A stretch of 64,000 bases of DNA from Desulfuromonas sp. AOP6 (GTDB lineage Bacteria; Desulfobacterota; Desulfuromonadia; Desulfuromonadales; SZUA-540): assembly GCF_009731355.2 (NCBI RefSeq), contig NZ_AP022810.1, positions 1,764,001 through 1,828,000 on the forward strand. The letters are read 5' to 3'. Both the position numbers and the translations under genes were made by a program. Below the pieces are notes generated by a model, which made no database searches, was not told the origin of the DNA, and was given only the letters and a program-made list of their open reading frames with translations. This document shows, piece by piece, positions 62,066-64,000 of the stretch; positions within the stretch are counted from its first letter, which is position 1; each line of letters begins with the position of its first letter.

Positions 62066-63685
62066 ATGTCAATGTTCTGTTACCAGTGTGAACAAGCCGC
62101 CAACGGAGGATGTACTGTCATCGGCGTCTGCGGCAAGAAGCCGGATGTCGCCGCTTTGCAGGATCTGCTCATCTACACCCTTAAAGGTGTGGCTTTCTGG
62201 GCCGACAAGGCTCGTGCGAAAGGCGCCAAGGACCAGAAGGTCGACCGCTTCATGATCGACGGCCTCTTCACCACCGTCACCAACGTCGACTTCGATGCCG
62301 AAGCCGTCTCCAAGCTCGTGGCCGAGGGTGTCCGCCTGCGCGACAAGGCTCGTGTGCTCGCCGGCAATGTCGAAGGCACCATTCCCGCCGCCGCTCAGGA
62401 CTGGGCTCTGCCCGCTTCTATCGATGAGCAGGTCAAGCTCGGTCAGCTGCATGGCGTCAAGGATTATACCGTCAATGAAGACGTCCATTCCGTCCGCGAA
62501 CTGATTGTTTACGGCATCAAGGGCTACGCAGCCTATGCCGACCATGCCCGCATCCTCGGCAAGGAGTCGGATGAGATCTACGCCTTCACCCACAAGGCCC
62601 TGGCCGCCCTGCTCGACGACAGCCTCGACCTTACCGCCAACGTCGGCCTGGCCCTGGAGACGGGTCGCATCAACTATGTCACCATGGAGCTGCTCAACCA
62701 GGCTCACGTAGAGGCTTACGGCCATCCCGTGCCGACCCCGGTTCAGCTCGGCACCAAGGCCGGCAAGGCGATCCTGGTTTCCGGCCACGACCTGAAATTT
62801 CTCGAAGAGCTGCTTAAACAGACGGAAGGGACCGGCGTCAACATCTACACCCACGGCGAGATGCTGCCTGCCCACGGCTACCCCGGCCTGAAAAAATACG
62901 CGCACCTGGTCGGCAACTTCGGCGGCGCCTGGCAGGATCAGCACAAAGAGTTTGCCCAGTTCCCCGGTGCCATTATCTTCAACACCAACTGCATCCAGAG
63001 GCCGGCTGAGAGTTACAAGGACCGTCTCTTCACCTGGGGCCTGGTCCAATGGCCCGGCGTCAAGCATGTGGACGGCTGGGACTTCTCCGCCGTCATCAAG
63101 AAGGCGCAGGAGTGCGACGGTTTCGAGGACAACCCCGGTCAGGAAATTCTCACCGGGTTCGGCCACAACGCCATCCTCGGCGTCGCCGACAAGGTTATCG
63201 AGGCCGTCAAGGGCGGTGACATCAAGCACTTCTTCCTGGTCGGCGGCTGCGACGGCGCCAAATCGGGGCGTAACTACTACACCGAGTTTGCCGAGAAGGC
63301 CCCCAAGGACACCGTCATCCTGACCCTGGCCTGCGGCAAGTACCGCTTCAACAAGCTCGACCTCGGCGACATCGGCGGCATCCCCCGTCTGCTCGACGTC
63401 GGCCAGTGCAACGACGCCTACAGCGCCATCCAGGTTGCCGTGGCCCTGGCCAACGCTTTCGAGTGCGGGGTCAACGACCTGCCCCTGTCCCTGGTGCTTT
63501 CCTGGTACGAGCAGAAGGCAGTAGCCATCCTGCTGACCCTGCTGCACCTTGGCATCAAGAACATCAAGATCGGCCCGTCCCTGCCGGCTTTCGTCACGCC
63601 GAACGTGCTGAACTTCCTGGTCGAGAACTACAACATCGGCCCCATCACTACGGCCGAGGAAGATCTCAAAGCCATTCTTGGGTAG
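62066..63685 (+). CDS. hcp: Hybrid cluster protein (hydroxylamine/NO reductase)
   Basis: Cytoplasmic Fe-S protein that reduces nitric oxide or hydroxylamine and protects against nitrosative stress in anaerobes. About 539 residues. An N-terminal cysteine cluster C-x2-C-x7-C-x5-C (CYQCEQAANGGCTVIGVC) is of the 4Fe-4S class I type. Hybrid-cluster ligand regions include TGRINYVTMEL, VSGHDLKFLEELLKQTEGTGVNIYTHGEMLPAHGYP, FNTNCIQRP, GCDGAKSGRNYYTEF and ACGKYRFN. ATG 62066 has GGAG 6 bases upstream and gives the standard start. An in-frame ATG at 61991 would add 25 residues (MGIMDFLGFGKK). Regulation by HcpR is likely. Confidence 0.95.
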   Translation: MSMFCYQCEQAANGGCTVIGVCGKKPDVAALQDLLIYTLKGVAFWADKARAKGAKDQKVDRFMIDGLFTTVTNVDFDAEAVSKLVAEGVRLRDKARVLAGNVEGTIPAAAQDWALPASIDEQVKLGQLHGVKDYTVNEDVHSVRELIVYGIKGYAAYADHARILGKESDEIYAFTHKALAALLDDSLDLTANVGLALETGRINYVTMELLNQAHVEAYGHPVPTPVQLGTKAGKAILVSGHDLKFLEELLKQTEGTGVNIYTHGEMLPAHGYPGLKKYAHLVGNFGGAWQDQHKEFAQFPGAIIFNTNCIQRPAESYKDRLFTWGLVQWPGVKHVDGWDFSAVIKKAQECDGFEDNPGQEILTGFGHNAILGVADKVIEAVKGGDIKHFFLVGGCDGAKSGRNYYTEFAEKAPKDTVILTLACGKYRFNKLDLGDIGGIPRLLDVGQCNDAYSAIQVAVALANAFECGVNDLPLSLVLSWYEQKAVAILLTLLHLGIKNIKIGPSLPAFVTPNVLNFLVENYNIGPITTAEEDLKAILG

Positions 63686-63699
63686 TAATGTAAAGAAAA

Positions 63700-63723
63700 G
63701 GGGCTGTCACTGATGACAGCCCC
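63700..63723 (+). terminator. Hairpin after hcp
   Basis: GGGGCTGTCA (63700-63709) and TGACAGCCCC (63714-63723) make a perfect 10-bp stem with a 4-base loop, but no T run follows. It probably acts together with the next hairpin. Confidence 0.55.
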
Positions 63724-63735
63724 TGCCGGACAAGA

Positions 63736-63776
63736 CAAAGGGCCACACCGACATTCCCGTCGAGTGGCCCTTTGTC
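63736..63776. terminator. Hairpin between convergent genes
   Basis: ACAAAGGGCCAC and GTGGCCCTTTGT form a perfect 12-bp stem around a 17-base loop. The short A3/T3 flanks make it a modest bidirectional terminator for hcp and the convergent PLP enzyme gene. Confidence 0.6.
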
Positions 63777-63798
63777 GTTGATGCTTAGATTGTCGTTT

Positions 63799-64000
63799 CT
63801 ACCCCAGCGCCGCCGCGAGATCGTCCCACAGGTCCTCGACGTCTTCGAGGCCGACGGACAGCCGCAGCAGGGTTTGGCGGATACCGAGGCGCTCCTTCAC
63901 CGGGGCCGGAATCGCCGCATGGGACATGCTCCAGCAGTGGGTCAGGATGGTCTCGACCCCCCCCAGGCTCGGGGCGATAATCGGCAGGCGAATGCTGTTT
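63799..64000 (-). CDS. Cys/Met metabolism PLP-dependent enzyme, C-terminal fragment (cut by window edge)
   Basis: The last 67 codons of a cystathionine gamma-synthase/gamma-lyase family enzyme, read on the minus strand to the TAG at 63801-63799. The segment includes IAPSLGGVETILTH, a SMSHAAIP stretch equivalent to the family's MTHA motif, and the C-terminal GIRQTLLRLSVGLEDVEDLWDDL, which is the usual ending (RLSVGLE motif contacts the substrate carboxylate). The N-terminal domain and PLP lysine lie outside the window, so synthase and lyase functions cannot be told apart. Confidence 0.88.
   Translation of the reverse strand, partial: NSIRLPIIAPSLGGVETILTHCWSMSHAAIPAPVKERLGIRQTLLRLSVGLEDVEDLWDDLAAALG

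Noticed and set aside
62069-63547. 492-codon open frame antisense to hcp
   Set aside because: Shadow of a highly biased, highly expressed gene. No domain, start signal or independent promoter.

Overview
The window looks like a chromosomal segment from a Gram-negative, anaerobic, metal- or electrode-respiring deltaproteobacterium of the Geobacter/Desulfuromonas/Pelobacter group (Desulfuromonadia). The reasons are many multiheme c-type cytochromes (59 CXXCH motifs in about 17 kb), two close relatives of the Geobacter nanowire cytochrome OmcS, GEMM-type cyclic dinucleotide riboswitches, a hybrid cluster protein behind an HcpR-like site, a Rdx/SelW-type selenoprotein, and outer-membrane machinery (TamA/TamB, RseP, TonB receptor). 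No rRNA, tRNA, CRISPR array, insertion sequence or prophage was seen.

Layout. 1-9.9 kb, minus strand: housekeeping genes, comprising an envelope and isoprenoid block (uppS-cdsA-dxr-rseP), a universal stress protein, a single-domain response regulator, a TPR lipoprotein, purine/MTA phosphorylases with a PfkB kinase, rlmN and ndk. 10-16 kb: tamB and tamA. 16-19.2 kb: an L,D-transpeptidase, a small Ala-rich lipoprotein and an NAD-dependent epimerase. 19.3-28.5 kb: a hybrid histidine kinase, a giant LVIVD-repeat protein, a TonB-dependent receptor and a TonB.

28.8-47.8 kb is the centrepiece, an OmcS-type extracellular cytochrome nanowire locus on the plus strand: NHL protein, hexaheme OmcS homologue behind a variant GEMM riboswitch, second hexaheme OmcS paralogue, beta-propeller lipoprotein, outer-membrane barrel with a discoidin-like insert, GNA1162-like lipoprotein, an eight-Ig-repeat protein fused to CsgG/GNA1162-like domains, a SurA/parvulin-like chaperone, 26-heme and 16-heme cytochromes, a second NHL protein, a pentaheme cytochrome and a HAMP membrane protein. 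A plausible reading (inference) is that the hexahemes are the filament subunits, the polyheme proteins are the periplasmic or outer-membrane electron path, and the barrel, CsgG-like and chaperone proteins handle export and assembly.

48-52.3 kb: a second GEMM riboswitch with an intrinsic terminator precedes three genes for secreted or lipid-anchored proteins. Both this unit and the nanowire unit have near-identical sigma-54-type promoters (28723 and 47995).

52.3-60.8 kb, minus strand: rdgB, rph, an amidase, a DHH phosphoesterase, a LOG-like protein, copA, a TPR protein, and a selenoprotein gene that reads through an in-frame TGA. 60.9-64 kb: slyD, a DUF3820 protein, hcp, and the 3' end of a cystathionine gamma-synthase/lyase family gene.
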